A DNA stretch of 64,000 nt from Kribbella catacumbae DSM 19601 (GTDB taxonomy: Bacteria; Actinomycetota; Actinomycetes; Propionibacteriales; Kribbellaceae), in the NCBI RefSeq assembly GCF_000372465.1, contig NZ_AQUZ01000008.1:124141-188140 (forward strand), written 5' to 3'. Shown piece by piece: positions 53,372 through 61,365 of this stretch. Position 1 is the stretch's first letter, and the number at the start of each line of letters is the position of its first letter. The notes under the pieces are model-generated. The model had not been told where the DNA came from. It did no database searches and saw nothing but the letters and a program-made list of their open reading frames with translations. A program made the translations under genes and the position numbers.

Positions 53372-54201
53372 GCACTCCAGAGCTGGCGACCGCAGCCGGG
53401 CGGGAGGGCTGGGAAGCGATCGTCGAGGATCCAGCCGGGGCGGTGATCGCCTCCGACTTCGACGGCGTGCTCTCACCTCTGGTCGAGGACCCGGCGATGT
53501 CGCGTGCAGTCGACGGCGCTCTGGATGCGCTGGCCCGGCTGGCGCGCTCGGTGAAGCAGGTAGCGATCGTGACCGGCCGGCCGGCACTGGTTGCCACGGA
53601 GCTCGCCGGGGTCACGGGTCATCCTGGGCTCGGGCGTCTCGTAGTACTGGGTCACTACGGGCTTGAGCGGTGGGAGGCGTCGACAGGTGCCGTCACCAGC
53701 GACCCGGTGCCTGCGGGGGTTGCCGTTGCTCGGGAGAAGCTGCCGGCTCTCCTGCAGGACGCGGGCTTCCCAGATGCGTTTGTGGAAGACAAGGGCAGCT
53801 CCCTGGCAGTCCACACTCGCCGCCTGGCCGACCCTGTGCCCGCTCTGGAGGTACTGCGCCAGCCGCTGACCGACCTAGCCGAGTCGGTCGACCTCCGTCT
53901 AGAGCCGGGCAACCTGGTCCTGGAGCTCCGCCCGCCCGGTATCGACAAGGGCGTGGCCATGCGCCGCCTGATCGCCACCACCGGCGTCCGCTCTGTCCTC
54001 TACGCCGGAGACGACCTAGGCGACCTGGCAGCCTTCCGCGCCCTCGACGCCCTCCGCGCAGACGGCCTGTACGCAGTACTAGTAGCCGCCCGCTCCTCAG
54101 GCGCGACTGCACTCACCGACGCCGCCGACATAGTCGTAGACGACCCAGCCGGCGTCGTCACGGTCCTGACCGCCCTCTCGGATGCCATAAGCGCTCGCTG
54201 A
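53368..54201 (+). CDS. otsB: Trehalose-6-phosphate phosphatase
   Basis: A 277-residue HAD-family phosphatase. The nucleophile motif DFDGVLSPLVEDP is at about residue 31, IVTGRP is motif II, and GDDLGDLAAF is the metal motif IV. It completes trehalose synthesis from the OtsA product. It overlaps the previous gene by ATGA. The lysine of motif III is likely in GIDKGVAM. Confidence 0.94.
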   Translation: MSTPELATAAGREGWEAIVEDPAGAVIASDFDGVLSPLVEDPAMSRAVDGALDALARLARSVKQVAIVTGRPALVATELAGVTGHPGLGRLVVLGHYGLERWEASTGAVTSDPVPAGVAVAREKLPALLQDAGFPDAFVEDKGSSLAVHTRRLADPVPALEVLRQPLTDLAESVDLRLEPGNLVLELRPPGIDKGVAMRRLIATTGVRSVLYAGDDLGDLAAFRALDALRADGLYAVLVAARSSGATALTDAADIVVDDPAGVVTVLTALSDAISAR

Positions 54202-54207
54202 CTGGGA

Positions 54208-54648
54208 TCAGGCGTTGGCCAGTACGGCGTTGGCTCTGTTCAGGATGGTGTTCAGGACGCGGCCGGCGGCGGCCAGGTCCTCGGCGGGTAGGTCGCCCCA
54301 CAGTCCCTGAGTGATCGGGCCGAGGACAGTGCGGACCTCTGTCCACTGCGCCTGCCCCGCGTCGCTGACCTGGACGTGGCCCTCGCCGCCGTCGCGTAGG
54401 TATCCCGCGGCGGTCAGTTCGGCGATGCGCTCGGCCACTGACGCCTCACTGAACTTCGTGGCGCCGTTGACCCGGCGGATGAGCTCGGCGCGGTCGATGG
54501 TCCCGCCGCCGACCACTGCCAGCGTGAGGGTCACCCACTGGGGTTCGGTGATGCCGGTCCCGGCGAGCTGCCGGTCCAGGATCGCGTTGAGGGTCTTCTC
54601 GGTCTGGCCGATGAGCGAGGGACCGAAGGCCTGCGTACTGGTTGCCAT
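54208..54648 (-). CDS. MarR-like winged-helix regulator
   Basis: A 146-residue regulator of the MarR fold: ITEPQWVTLTLAVVGGGTID, DRAELIRRVNGATKFSEASV (recognition helix region) and GYLRDGGEGHVQVSDAGQ (wing). The ATG at 54648 is preferred over one 12 bases upstream. It is divergent from another MarR regulator, with several CTAACG sites between. Confidence 0.82.
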   Translation of the reverse strand: MATSTQAFGPSLIGQTEKTLNAILDRQLAGTGITEPQWVTLTLAVVGGGTIDRAELIRRVNGATKFSEASVAERIAELTAAGYLRDGGEGHVQVSDAGQAQWTEVRTVLGPITQGLWGDLPAEDLAAAGRVLNTILNRANAVLANA

Positions 54649-54671
54649 CACGGGATCCAATCGTTTTCTGT

Positions 54672-54734
54672 ACTAACGTTAGTCTCACTAACGTTTCTGA
54701 TGTGAGCGAATCTATATCGTTAGCCGGACTAACG
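54672..54734. promoter_or_regulatory. CTAACG operator cluster between divergent MarR genes
   Basis: ACTAACGTTAGT (54672-54683) is a perfect 12-bp palindrome; a further CACTAACGTT follows at 54686; and CGTTAG, CCGGA, CTAACG (54718-54734) is a perfect 6-bp inverted repeat. In all, five CTAACG half-sites lie in 63 bases covering the start regions of both genes. Confidence 0.7.
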
Positions 54735-54755
54735 CAACAGGGTAGGATCGGTGCC

Positions 54756-55232
54756 ATGACCAGGAAGGCCGAAGCCGCGGACATGCACTACGGCGAGCTG
54801 AAGACGCCGGACAGGCTGCGCCGACGGGCGAGCCGGCTGTTGTCGCAGGTGTCCACGCAGTCGGATCGGCTGATGAACGAGGGGCTGGGCCGGGTCGACG
54901 CCCGCAAGTGGCACTACGCCGTGCTCGCCTCCTTGCAGGAGCACGGCCCGGGCAGCCAGGCGACGCTGAGCCGGCGTACTGGCATCTACCGCAGCGACAT
55001 GGTCGGCGTACTCAATGAACTGGCCGAACGTGACCTCGTCGAGCGGGTGCCGGACCTCGATGACCGTCGCCGCAACGTCATCACGATCACGGCCCAGGGC
55101 CGCCGGCATCTTCGCCGCCTCGACAAGGTCCTGGACGACCTCCACGACGAACTGCTCGCACCGCTGACCGCTGCCGAGCGCGACCAGTTCGTGCAGTTGC
55201 TCACCCGCCTGCTGGACCACCACACGCAATAG
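54756..55232 (+). CDS. MarR family transcriptional regulator
   Basis: A 158-residue MarR protein: LLSQVSTQSDRLMNEGLGRV (helix 1), GSQATLSRRTGIYRSDMVGV (DNA-binding helices) and ERVPDLDDRRRNVITITAQG (wing, with the usual DRR). The start ATG at 54756 follows GGTAGGATC. It most likely represses itself and the divergent MarR-like gene through the CTAACG sites. Confidence 0.9.
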   Translation: MTRKAEAADMHYGELKTPDRLRRRASRLLSQVSTQSDRLMNEGLGRVDARKWHYAVLASLQEHGPGSQATLSRRTGIYRSDMVGVLNELAERDLVERVPDLDDRRRNVITITAQGRRHLRRLDKVLDDLHDELLAPLTAAERDQFVQLLTRLLDHHTQ

Positions 55233-55253
55233 GCATCGATCTACCGGAGGGTG

Positions 55254-55703
55254 TCAGCGCCGGCGGAACGCGGCGGCGAGGGTGTCACCGATGGGCCGAA
55301 CCGGCCGCTCGGCGTAGTTGCCGTCCTTCAGGTCGGCGAGGCGCTCGAACAGGTTCCGCGAGGCGAAGTCACCGGTCCGCAGCCAGGACCAGCCTGCCGC
55401 GATCAGATAGAGCGGCAGCAGTGGCAGGCCGATCAGGCAGAAGTACTGCCACGAGTGCCGCTCCTCGTGCTTGACCAGCACCGGCCGCTCCTCGAAGTAC
55501 TGGCGGTCGTGCTTGCTCACGATCAGATTCCCGACCGTGAACGCACTGGCCACCGGAAACCCAAGCTTGTACCCAGTCGCGTAGAACAACCCCCGCGGCC
55601 CCCGACTGAACCTCGCCCGCCCGATCACCCCGACGACCACCCCCGCAAGCGTCGACAGATTCACCACATTCCCCACCAACTTCACCACGTGCCAACCCGA
55701 CAT
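55254..55703 (-). CDS. Membrane protein with an HEERH motif
   Basis: A 149-residue protein with two hydrophobic segments (VVKLVGNVVNLSTLAGVVVG and CLIGLPLLPLYLIAAGW). Between them, LVKHEERHSWQYF has the HExxH pattern of zinc metallopeptidases, and FERLADLKD follows, where a glutamate could be a third ligand. The start at 55703 (MSGWHVVKL) is the best; the earlier frame is intergenic. No family named; it may be a small intramembrane or membrane-tethered zinc protein. Confidence 0.65.
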   Translation of the reverse strand: MSGWHVVKLVGNVVNLSTLAGVVVGVIGRARFSRGPRGLFYATGYKLGFPVASAFTVGNLIVSKHDRQYFEERPVLVKHEERHSWQYFCLIGLPLLPLYLIAAGWSWLRTGDFASRNLFERLADLKDGNYAERPVRPIGDTLAAAFRRR

Positions 55704-56031
55704 CGCCCCACCTCCCACCATCAGTATCAACCGATCCCGACCCCGCTGGCGCAATGTCCTAATGTCGCAATTCTTAGGACATCGGTGTGCACCCTGAGCG
55801 CCACCTCGGGGGGAGCACGTTGGTGGAGGGCGGACCGCCACATCATCAATCGTCGAGGCCGCCGCTCGTCTTCACGCTCAGGACGACTGGCGAAGCCCGC
55901 ATCGGGTGGCCATTGATGGGCTGGATGTCCGCGGGTGGGCAGGCCGTTAGCGGTCCAACGACCAGCCAGTCGGCCGCCGACCGGCTGGAGCCGACCCTGA
56001 CGCTGTCGGTGGGGTGGGGCAGACTGGCGGG
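55704..56031. other. Gene-free interval with operator-like palindrome
   Basis: About 330 bases between divergent genes. Apart from the 55754-55782 palindrome, the minus strand contains the end of an open frame (WLVVGPLTACPPADIQPING to a stop at 55846) that might be a remnant of a gene's C-terminus. Nothing else is clear. Confidence 0.4.
55754..55782. promoter_or_regulatory. ATGTCCTAA inverted repeat
   Basis: ATGTCCTAA and TTAGGACAT are perfect 9-bp arms separated by 11 bases. It lies about 50 bases upstream of the HEERH protein start and about 250 bases from the glycosylase gene. An operator for a dimeric regulator is likely. Confidence 0.5.
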
Positions 56032-56985
56032 GTGAGTTCGGTGGTGCGGCGGTGGCGGGCGGGGCGGGTGGTGGATCCGCATTTGGTGATCGGCGGGTTG
56101 CGGAAGGGGCCCGGGGATCCGGCGTATGTGTTCGAGGCGGGACGGCGGACTGTTTGGCGGGCTACCAGGACGCCGGACGGGCCGGTGTTGTTGCGGTTGT
56201 CGCCGTACGCCGGGGTGGCTGAGGTCGAGGCCGAGGCGTGGGGGCCGGGGGCGGACTGGGCCTTGGACGGGGTGCCGGAGTTGCTGGGGGAGGCTGACAG
56301 CTGGGACGGGTTCGAGCCGTTGCCGAAGCACAAGCCGTTGGTGGATGCCGCGCGGCGGTTCGCGGATTTCCGGGTGCCCAGGACGCGAGCTGTGTTCGAG
56401 GCGATGGCTGCTGCGGGGATTGAGCAGGTGGTCACCGGCAAGGAGGCGTTTGCGGGATGGCGGATGCTGCTGCGCGAGTACGGCGAGCCGGCGCCTGGCC
56501 CGGGGTCTCCTGATGGGCGGAAGATGATGGTGCCGCCCAAGCCGGAGGAGTGGCGGCTGATTCCTTCGTGGCAGTGGTTGCGGGCCGGGGTCGAGGGGCG
56601 GCGGTCGCGGGTGGTGATCACGGCAGCGACGCGGGCTGCCGCGTTGGAGCGGACGCTGGAGCTGACCGACGGCGCTGAGGTGGAGCGGCGGTTGCGGTCG
56701 CTGCCTGGGGTTGGGGTGTGGACTGCGGCTGAGGTCCGGCAGCGGGCGCATGGTGATGCCGATGCGTTCTCCTTTGCTGACTATCACGTCTCGCGCAACG
56801 TCTCCTACGCGCTCACTGGCGAGGAGCTGGATGACGACGGTTGCGCCGAACTCATCGAGCCCTACCGAGGCCACCGCTACCGCGTTCAGGCCCTGCTGGA
56901 ACTAGCCGGCATCGGCCACCCCCGCTACGGCCCCCGCAAGTCCCTCCCAACCCACACCCCCGGCGCCACCCACCGCCTCCGCTGA
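56032..56985 (+). CDS. AlkA-like DNA-3-methyladenine glycosylase
   Basis: A 317-residue HhH-GPD base-excision glycosylase. The helix-hairpin-helix is LRSLPGVGVWTAAEVRQRA, and the catalytic aspartate is in FADYHVSRN. An N-terminal domain of about 120 residues with RLSPYAGVAEVEAEAWGPGA precedes it, as in AlkA-like proteins. The GTG at 56032 is chosen; an in-frame GTG at 56014 is also possible. Single gene, no partner. Confidence 0.88.
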   Translation: MSSVVRRWRAGRVVDPHLVIGGLRKGPGDPAYVFEAGRRTVWRATRTPDGPVLLRLSPYAGVAEVEAEAWGPGADWALDGVPELLGEADSWDGFEPLPKHKPLVDAARRFADFRVPRTRAVFEAMAAAGIEQVVTGKEAFAGWRMLLREYGEPAPGPGSPDGRKMMVPPKPEEWRLIPSWQWLRAGVEGRRSRVVITAATRAAALERTLELTDGAEVERRLRSLPGVGVWTAAEVRQRAHGDADAFSFADYHVSRNVSYALTGEELDDDGCAELIEPYRGHRYRVQALLELAGIGHPRYGPRKSLPTHTPGATHRLR

Positions 56986-57057
56986 CTCAGGACACCCGGC
57001 GCTCCACACGGCGTACCTCCTGGTGAAGGTGGGAGAACTGGGCACTGGGTTTCCAAC

Positions 57058-58299
57058 ATGGAGATTGACGGGGATGGGCTCTACCTGGTTGCCGGGGCGG
57101 CCTTGTTGGTCGGGGCCGTGTTGCCGCGGTTGTTGCGGCGGGCTGCTGTTTCGGCGCCGATCGCCTTTGTGGGCGCCGGATTGCTGCTCGGGCTGGTCGT
57201 CGATCGTGGCCGGTTGAGTCCGATCGCGGAGCCCGAGCTGACCGAGCACCTGGCCGAGTTGACCATCCTGATCGCACTGATGGGCGTCGGGCTGGCGATC
57301 GATCGGCCAATCGGCTGGCAGCGGTGGAAGGTGACCTGGCGGCTGCTGCTCGTCGCCATGCCGGCCTGTATCGCCGCAGTCGCCGGCGCGGGCTGGTTGC
57401 TCGGGTTGGCTCCCGCGACGGCTCTGCTGCTCGGCGCAGTACTGGCACCCACCGATCCGGTGCTTGCGTCGGATGTACAGGTGCAAGGGCCGACGACGGG
57501 CGAGGGTGCCGAGCCTGAAGAGGATGACGAGGTCCGGTTCGCCCTCACCTCAGAGGCCGGCCTCAACGACGGCTTAGCGTTCCCGTTCGTGTACGCCGCG
57601 GTGTTCGCCGTCACGAAGGGCGAGGTAGGGAACTGGGCGCTTGAGTGGTTCGCCTGGGAGTTGATCGGCAAGACATTGATTGGCGTCGCCATCGGAGCCG
57701 GCGCCGGCTGGCTGCTCGGAAAGATGGCCTTCTCCGCGCCGTCGCGTACCTTCCGGCTGGCTGATTCCCGCGAACCAGTACTAGCGCTGGCGATGACGCT
57801 GGGCGTCTACGGACTGGCGGGCGTGCTGCACGGCTACGGCTTCATCGCCGTGTTCGTCGCCGCGCTGACGCTGCGAGCCGCCGAGCGCAGTCACGACTTC
57901 CACGAGGAGCTGCACAGCTTCATCGAGCAGCTCGAACACATCCTCACCTGGGGCATCCTGCTGCTCCTCGGAGTGGCGATCACCGGCGGGCTGCTGAAGC
58001 CGTTGACCTGGGCGGGCGCCGCCCTCGGCATCCTGCTCGTCTTGGTGATCCGTCCGCTCACCGCCTGGATCTCGCTCAGCGGGATGCCGCTGAGGCGATC
58101 CGAGCGGTGGGTCGCGGCCGCGTTCGGCGTACGGGGTGTCGGGTCGGTGTTCTATCTCGCCTTCGCCGGCGCCGACTTCGGTACGGATCTGCCATGGTTG
58201 TGGGCGACGGTCGGATTCACCGTCGTTCTGAGTGTTGCCGTCCACGGCGTCGCGGCGACGCCGATGATGCGGATGCTCGATCTCCGCCGGAACGCGTGA
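57058..58299 (+). CDS. CPA1-type cation/proton antiporter
   Basis: A 413-residue membrane protein with about 12-13 helices. APTDPVLASDVQV and the ion-binding LTSEAGLNDGLAFPF (Asn-Asp pair) are hallmarks of CPA1 Na+(K+)/H+ antiporters. There is no C-terminal regulatory domain. ATG at 57058 directly follows a weak site. It maintains pH and ion balance. Convergent small open frame overlaps its last 80 bases. Confidence 0.9.
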   Translation: MEIDGDGLYLVAGAALLVGAVLPRLLRRAAVSAPIAFVGAGLLLGLVVDRGRLSPIAEPELTEHLAELTILIALMGVGLAIDRPIGWQRWKVTWRLLLVAMPACIAAVAGAGWLLGLAPATALLLGAVLAPTDPVLASDVQVQGPTTGEGAEPEEDDEVRFALTSEAGLNDGLAFPFVYAAVFAVTKGEVGNWALEWFAWELIGKTLIGVAIGAGAGWLLGKMAFSAPSRTFRLADSREPVLALAMTLGVYGLAGVLHGYGFIAVFVAALTLRAAERSHDFHEELHSFIEQLEHILTWGILLLLGVAITGGLLKPLTWAGAALGILLVLVIRPLTAWISLSGMPLRRSERWVAAAFGVRGVGSVFYLAFAGADFGTDLPWLWATVGFTVVLSVAVHGVAATPMMRMLDLRRNA

Positions 58300-58384
58300 C
58301 GGCGCGCGCAGGTGGTTCGGCGCCGTGCTTGATGGCTTCGGCGGCGGAGATCCCGGCTGCGAATTCCTTCAGTTTCTCGAACAT
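58217..58384 (-). CDS. Possible small protein, 55 residues
   Basis: A short frame with a good GATGGAGTC site six bases before its ATG. It starts MFEKLKEFAAGISAAEAIKH, which looks like a natural helical small protein, but the last third is antisense to the antiporter gene and is Arg/Ser-rich. It lies in the gap between the antiporter and the GlxA gene. Uncertain. Confidence 0.4.
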   Translation of the reverse strand: MFEKLKEFAAGISAAEAIKHGAEPPARAVTRSGGDRASASSASPRRRGRQHSERR

Positions 58385-58456
58385 GACTCCATCGTCCGAG
58401 CCTGAGACCGGCCACAAAAGTGGCGCAGAAGACGACTATCGCTAAGATTACGACAC

Positions 58457-59422
58457 ATGACCCGGCCCACTGTGTCTGTGCTCGCGTACGACGGGATGAC
58501 GGCGTTCGAGGCCGGCATCGTGATCGAGGTGTTCGGATTCGTCTGGCCCGATATCGCCGAGCCCTGGTACGAGTTGAAGGTCTGCACCGAGACGCCTGAG
58601 CCGATCCGGGTGATCGGCGGCGCCACCATGAGCAGCCCGCACGGCCTGGCCGAGTTCGCCGCCGCCGACACGGTCGTCATCCCGAGTGTCGCCAGCCCGC
58701 GCGGCGAGACCTCACCCGAACTGATCGAGGCGCTCCGCGAAGCCCACGCTCGCGGCGCCCGGATCGTGTCGATCTGCTCGGGTGCTTTCGCGCTCGCCGC
58801 CGCCGGCCTGCTCGACGGCCGCCGCGCGACCACCCACTGGCGGTACGCCGAAGAGTTGCGCGAGCGCTACCCGCGAATCCTGGTGGATCCGGAGCCGCTC
58901 TACACCGATGAGGGCGACGTGCTCACCAGCGCGGGATGCGCCGCCGGGCTGGATCTCGCGATGCACCTGGTACGCAAGGACTTCGGTGCCGCCGTGGCGA
59001 ACTCGGTCGCCCGGCGCCTGGTGATCCAGCCGTACCGGGCCGGCGGGCAAGCGCAGTACATCGAATCACCTGTGCCGCCCGAACCGGACGATTCGCCGGT
59101 CGCCCGGAGTCTCGAGTGGGCTCTGGAGCATTTGGCCGAGCCTATCGGCGTACCGGATCTGGCGCGGGCGGCCGGATTGTCGCCGCGAACCTACCTGCGG
59201 CACTTCATCCGAGCGACTGGTACTACGCCGGCGAAGTGGCTGATCGCGCAGCGGGTGCAGGCGGCTCTGGCGATGCTGGAGACCGGGGATGCGCCGGTCG
59301 AGGAGATCGCGCTGGCGGCCGGGTTCGCGACTCCGGTGACGATGCGGCACCACTTCGGCAAGGTGCTGCGGACCTCGCCGTCGGCGTACCGGCGGACCTT
59401 CCGTGAACGCCAGGCGAGCTGA
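58457..59422 (+). CDS. GlxA-type transcriptional regulator (DJ-1/PfpI + AraC)
   Basis: A 321-residue regulator with an N-terminal DJ-1/PfpI-like domain (about 1-190; SICSGAFALAAAGLLDGRR with the nucleophile-elbow cysteine and TTHW) and a C-terminal AraC double HTH (GVPDLARAAGLSPRTYLRHF; PVEEIALAAGFATPVTMRHHF). These GlxA-like proteins often control amino-acid, glycine betaine or detoxification genes. A target is not evident here; it may act on genes to its right or left. Confidence 0.92.
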   Translation: MTRPTVSVLAYDGMTAFEAGIVIEVFGFVWPDIAEPWYELKVCTETPEPIRVIGGATMSSPHGLAEFAAADTVVIPSVASPRGETSPELIEALREAHARGARIVSICSGAFALAAAGLLDGRRATTHWRYAEELRERYPRILVDPEPLYTDEGDVLTSAGCAAGLDLAMHLVRKDFGAAVANSVARRLVIQPYRAGGQAQYIESPVPPEPDDSPVARSLEWALEHLAEPIGVPDLARAAGLSPRTYLRHFIRATGTTPAKWLIAQRVQAALAMLETGDAPVEEIALAAGFATPVTMRHHFGKVLRTSPSAYRRTFRERQAS

Positions 59423-59533
59423 CGCCGGCCCTTGCAACAGCCCAGCCTAAGCCAGCCCGGAGCTGAGATCGGCTGTCTCGCATGGTGGGAACGGAAGACA
59501 CGATATGGACCCGATTGGGTAACCTCGGCAGTG

Positions 59534-59670
59534 CTCATCCAGAGGGACTGAGGGAAACGGCCCGTTGAAGTCCCGGCAACCCTCCCCGTTCGGCGTCTCG
59601 ATCCGAGGCTTCCGGCGGCGGAACGGTGCCAAATCCGTCCTGTACCGAGAGCCGGTGCGGGGAAGATGAG
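59534..59670 (+). promoter_or_regulatory. SAM-I (S-box) riboswitch
   Basis: P1 closes perfectly by CTCATC (59534-59539) and GATGAG (59665-59670). Between them lie AGAGGGACTGAGGGAAACGG, the core CCGTTGAAGTCCCGGCAACC (59562-59582 region) with the P2 kink-turn, the P3 hairpin, and GGTGCCAAATCC (59625-59636), all diagnostic of SAM-I. It ends 16 bases before the start of the ThrC-like gene. The ribosome site begins at the last base of P1, so control of translation initiation is likely. Confidence 0.92.
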
Positions 59671-59683
59671 GAGGGAAAACTCC
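59670..59683 (+). promoter_or_regulatory. Shine-Dalgarno hairpin of the ThrC-like gene
   Basis: GGAG (59670-59673) is the ribosome site and can pair with CTCC (59680-59683) across a GGAAAA loop. Base 59670 is also the last base of riboswitch P1. It lies directly between the aptamer and the start codon and is the likely expression platform. Confidence 0.55.
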
Positions 59684-59686
59684 GCC

Positions 59687-60955
59687 ATGAGCCTGAGCAC
59701 CGCGCCGACCACCCACACCATCCGTGAAGGTGCCTTCGGCAACGGAACCCACCTGAGCTGTCGCGCTTGTGGCGCGAAGTCCGAACTGGGTCCGTTCTAC
59801 GCCTGTATGGAGTGCTTCGGTCCGCTGGAGGTCGGGTACGAGTTCCCGGCCATCACGCGTGAACAGATCGAGGCCGGACCCAAGAACATCTGGCGGTACC
59901 AGCCGCTGCTGCCTGTCCCTGTCGACGTGGCCAGCTTCCCGAACACCGAGCCCGGCTACACCCGGCTGATCGACGCCGGCAACCTCGCCCGCGAGCTCGG
60001 CCTGCGCAAGCTGTGGGTGAAGGACGACTCGGGCAACCCGACCCACTCCTTCAAGGACCGGGTTGTCGCCAGTGCGCTCAGTGCCACCCGCGAGCTCGGC
60101 ATGAAGGTCTTCGCCTGCCCCTCCACCGGCAACCTCGCGAACGCGGTCGCCGCGGCCGCCGCCCGGGCCGGGATCCGCTCGGTCGTGTTCATCCCGCAGG
60201 ACCTCGAGCGCCCCAAGATCATCACTACTGCCGTGTACGGCGGCACGCTGGTGGCCGTCGAGGGCAACTACGACGACGTCAACAAGCTCGCCTCCGAGAT
60301 CGCCGGTGAGGAGGAGGGCTGGGCGTTCGTGAACGTCAACGTCCGGCCGTACTACTCCGAAGGCTCGAAGACGCTGGCGTTCGAGATCGCCGAGCAGCTC
60401 GGCTGGCGGATCCCGCAGCAGGTGGTGATCCCGGTCGCGTCCGGTTCGCAGCTGACCAAGATCGACAAGGGGTTCACCGAGCTCGGCAAGCTGGGGCTGG
60501 TCGACGCGACCGACTACAAGATCTACGGCGCGCAGGCGACCGGATGCTCGCCGGTGGCGCAGGCGTTCCGGGACGGCCACGACGTGGTCAAGCCGGTCAA
60601 GCCGGACACCATCGCGAAATCCCTGGCGATCGGGAACCCGGCCGACGGACCGTACGTGCTCGACGTAGCCCGGCGTACCGGCGGGGTGATCGAGGACGTC
60701 AGCGACGAAGAGGTTGTCGAGGGCATCCAGTTGCTGGCCCGGACCGAGGGCATCTTCACCGAGACCGCGGGCGGGGTGACCGTCGCGACGCTGAAGAAGC
60801 TGATCGAGACCGGCCAGCTCGACCCCGAGGCCGAAACCGTCATCATCAACTCCGGCGACGGGCTCAAGACGCTCGACGCCGTGGCCGACCGGGTCGGCCC
60901 GAAGGTCACCATCCCCGCGTCGTACGACGCCTTCGTGAAGGCTGGTCTGCAGTGA
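59687..60955 (+). CDS. Threonine-synthase-like PLP enzyme under SAM riboswitch
   Basis: A 422-residue fold-type II PLP enzyme of the threonine synthase family, with an N-terminal zinc-ribbon-like CRAC/CMEC region (residues 26-46) and the PLP lysine Lys123 in THSFKDR. The phosphate loop is SGNLANAVAAAAA-like (STGNLANAV). It would normally convert O-phosphohomoserine to threonine. The SAM riboswitch in front and the overlapped MoaD/ThiS-like gene argue that it instead makes homocysteine by sulfur transfer. Start ATG at 59687 (MSLSTAPTT). Confidence 0.85.
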   Translation: MSLSTAPTTHTIREGAFGNGTHLSCRACGAKSELGPFYACMECFGPLEVGYEFPAITREQIEAGPKNIWRYQPLLPVPVDVASFPNTEPGYTRLIDAGNLARELGLRKLWVKDDSGNPTHSFKDRVVASALSATRELGMKVFACPSTGNLANAVAAAAARAGIRSVVFIPQDLERPKIITTAVYGGTLVAVEGNYDDVNKLASEIAGEEEGWAFVNVNVRPYYSEGSKTLAFEIAEQLGWRIPQQVVIPVASGSQLTKIDKGFTELGKLGLVDATDYKIYGAQATGCSPVAQAFRDGHDVVKPVKPDTIAKSLAIGNPADGPYVLDVARRTGGVIEDVSDEEVVEGIQLLARTEGIFTETAGGVTVATLKKLIETGQLDPEAETVIINSGDGLKTLDAVADRVGPKVTIPASYDAFVKAGLQ

Positions 60956-61227
60956 GCGTCAGCGTCCGTGTCCCGACCATCCTGCGTCCCTACACCCAGG
61001 GCGCGTCCGAGGTCTCCGTCGACGGCTCGACCCTGAGCGAGGTACTGGAGTCCCTCGACACGTCGTACCCCGGAATCAAGAGCCGGGTGCTCGACGAGTC
61101 GGGTGAACTGCGCCGTTTCGTCAACATCTACGTCGACAACGACGACGTCCGCTTCTCCGAGGGCCTGCAGACGTCCATCAAGGACGGCGGCCAGGTCTCC
61201 ATCATCCCCGCCGTCGCCGGCGGCTGA
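60952..61227 (+). CDS. MoaD/ThiS family sulfur-carrier protein
   Basis: A 91-residue ubiquitin-like protein (MSVSVRVPTILRPYTQGASE; then KDGGQVSIIPAVAGG) ending in Gly-Gly, the residue pair that is activated and thiocarboxylated in MoaD, ThiS and CysO. The GTG start at 60952 overlaps the stop of the PLP gene by four bases (GTGA), so the proteins are made together. No E1-like activator or JAMM protease gene lies in the window. Confidence 0.9.
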   Translation: MSVSVRVPTILRPYTQGASEVSVDGSTLSEVLESLDTSYPGIKSRVLDESGELRRFVNIYVDNDDVRFSEGLQTSIKDGGQVSIIPAVAGG

Positions 61228-61239
61228 ACCTCCGGCGCG

Positions 61240-61262
61240 CAAGCCCACCACATGTGGGCTTG
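61240..61262. repeat. Hairpin CAAGCCCAC/GTGGGCTTG
   Basis: Perfect 9-bp stem with a CACAT loop, 12 bases after the sulfur-carrier stop. First of three hairpins of one design in this gap. Confidence 0.75.
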
Positions 61263-61268
61263 AACAAC

Positions 61269-61314
61269 AAACGGCGGCCGTGAACAAGGTCCTTCCTGTT
61301 CACGGCCGCCGTTT
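61269..61314. terminator. Strong 18-bp hairpin between convergent genes
   Basis: A perfect 18-bp stem (61269-61286 with 61297-61314) with a 10-base loop; the left arm starts with AAA and the right arm ends with TTT, as in a bidirectional intrinsic terminator. It would end both the riboswitch operon and argG. Confidence 0.85.
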
Positions 61315-61320
61315 ACTGTC

Positions 61321-61343
61321 CGAGCCCACATGTGGTGGGCTCG
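61321..61343. repeat. Hairpin CGAGCCCAC/GTGGGCTCG
   Basis: Perfect 9-bp stem with an ATGTG loop; same design as the hairpin at 61240, with compensating base-pair changes at position 2 (A-T to G-C). Confidence 0.75.
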
Positions 61344-61365
61344 GACCCGGCTGTCGGTTGGTGTT

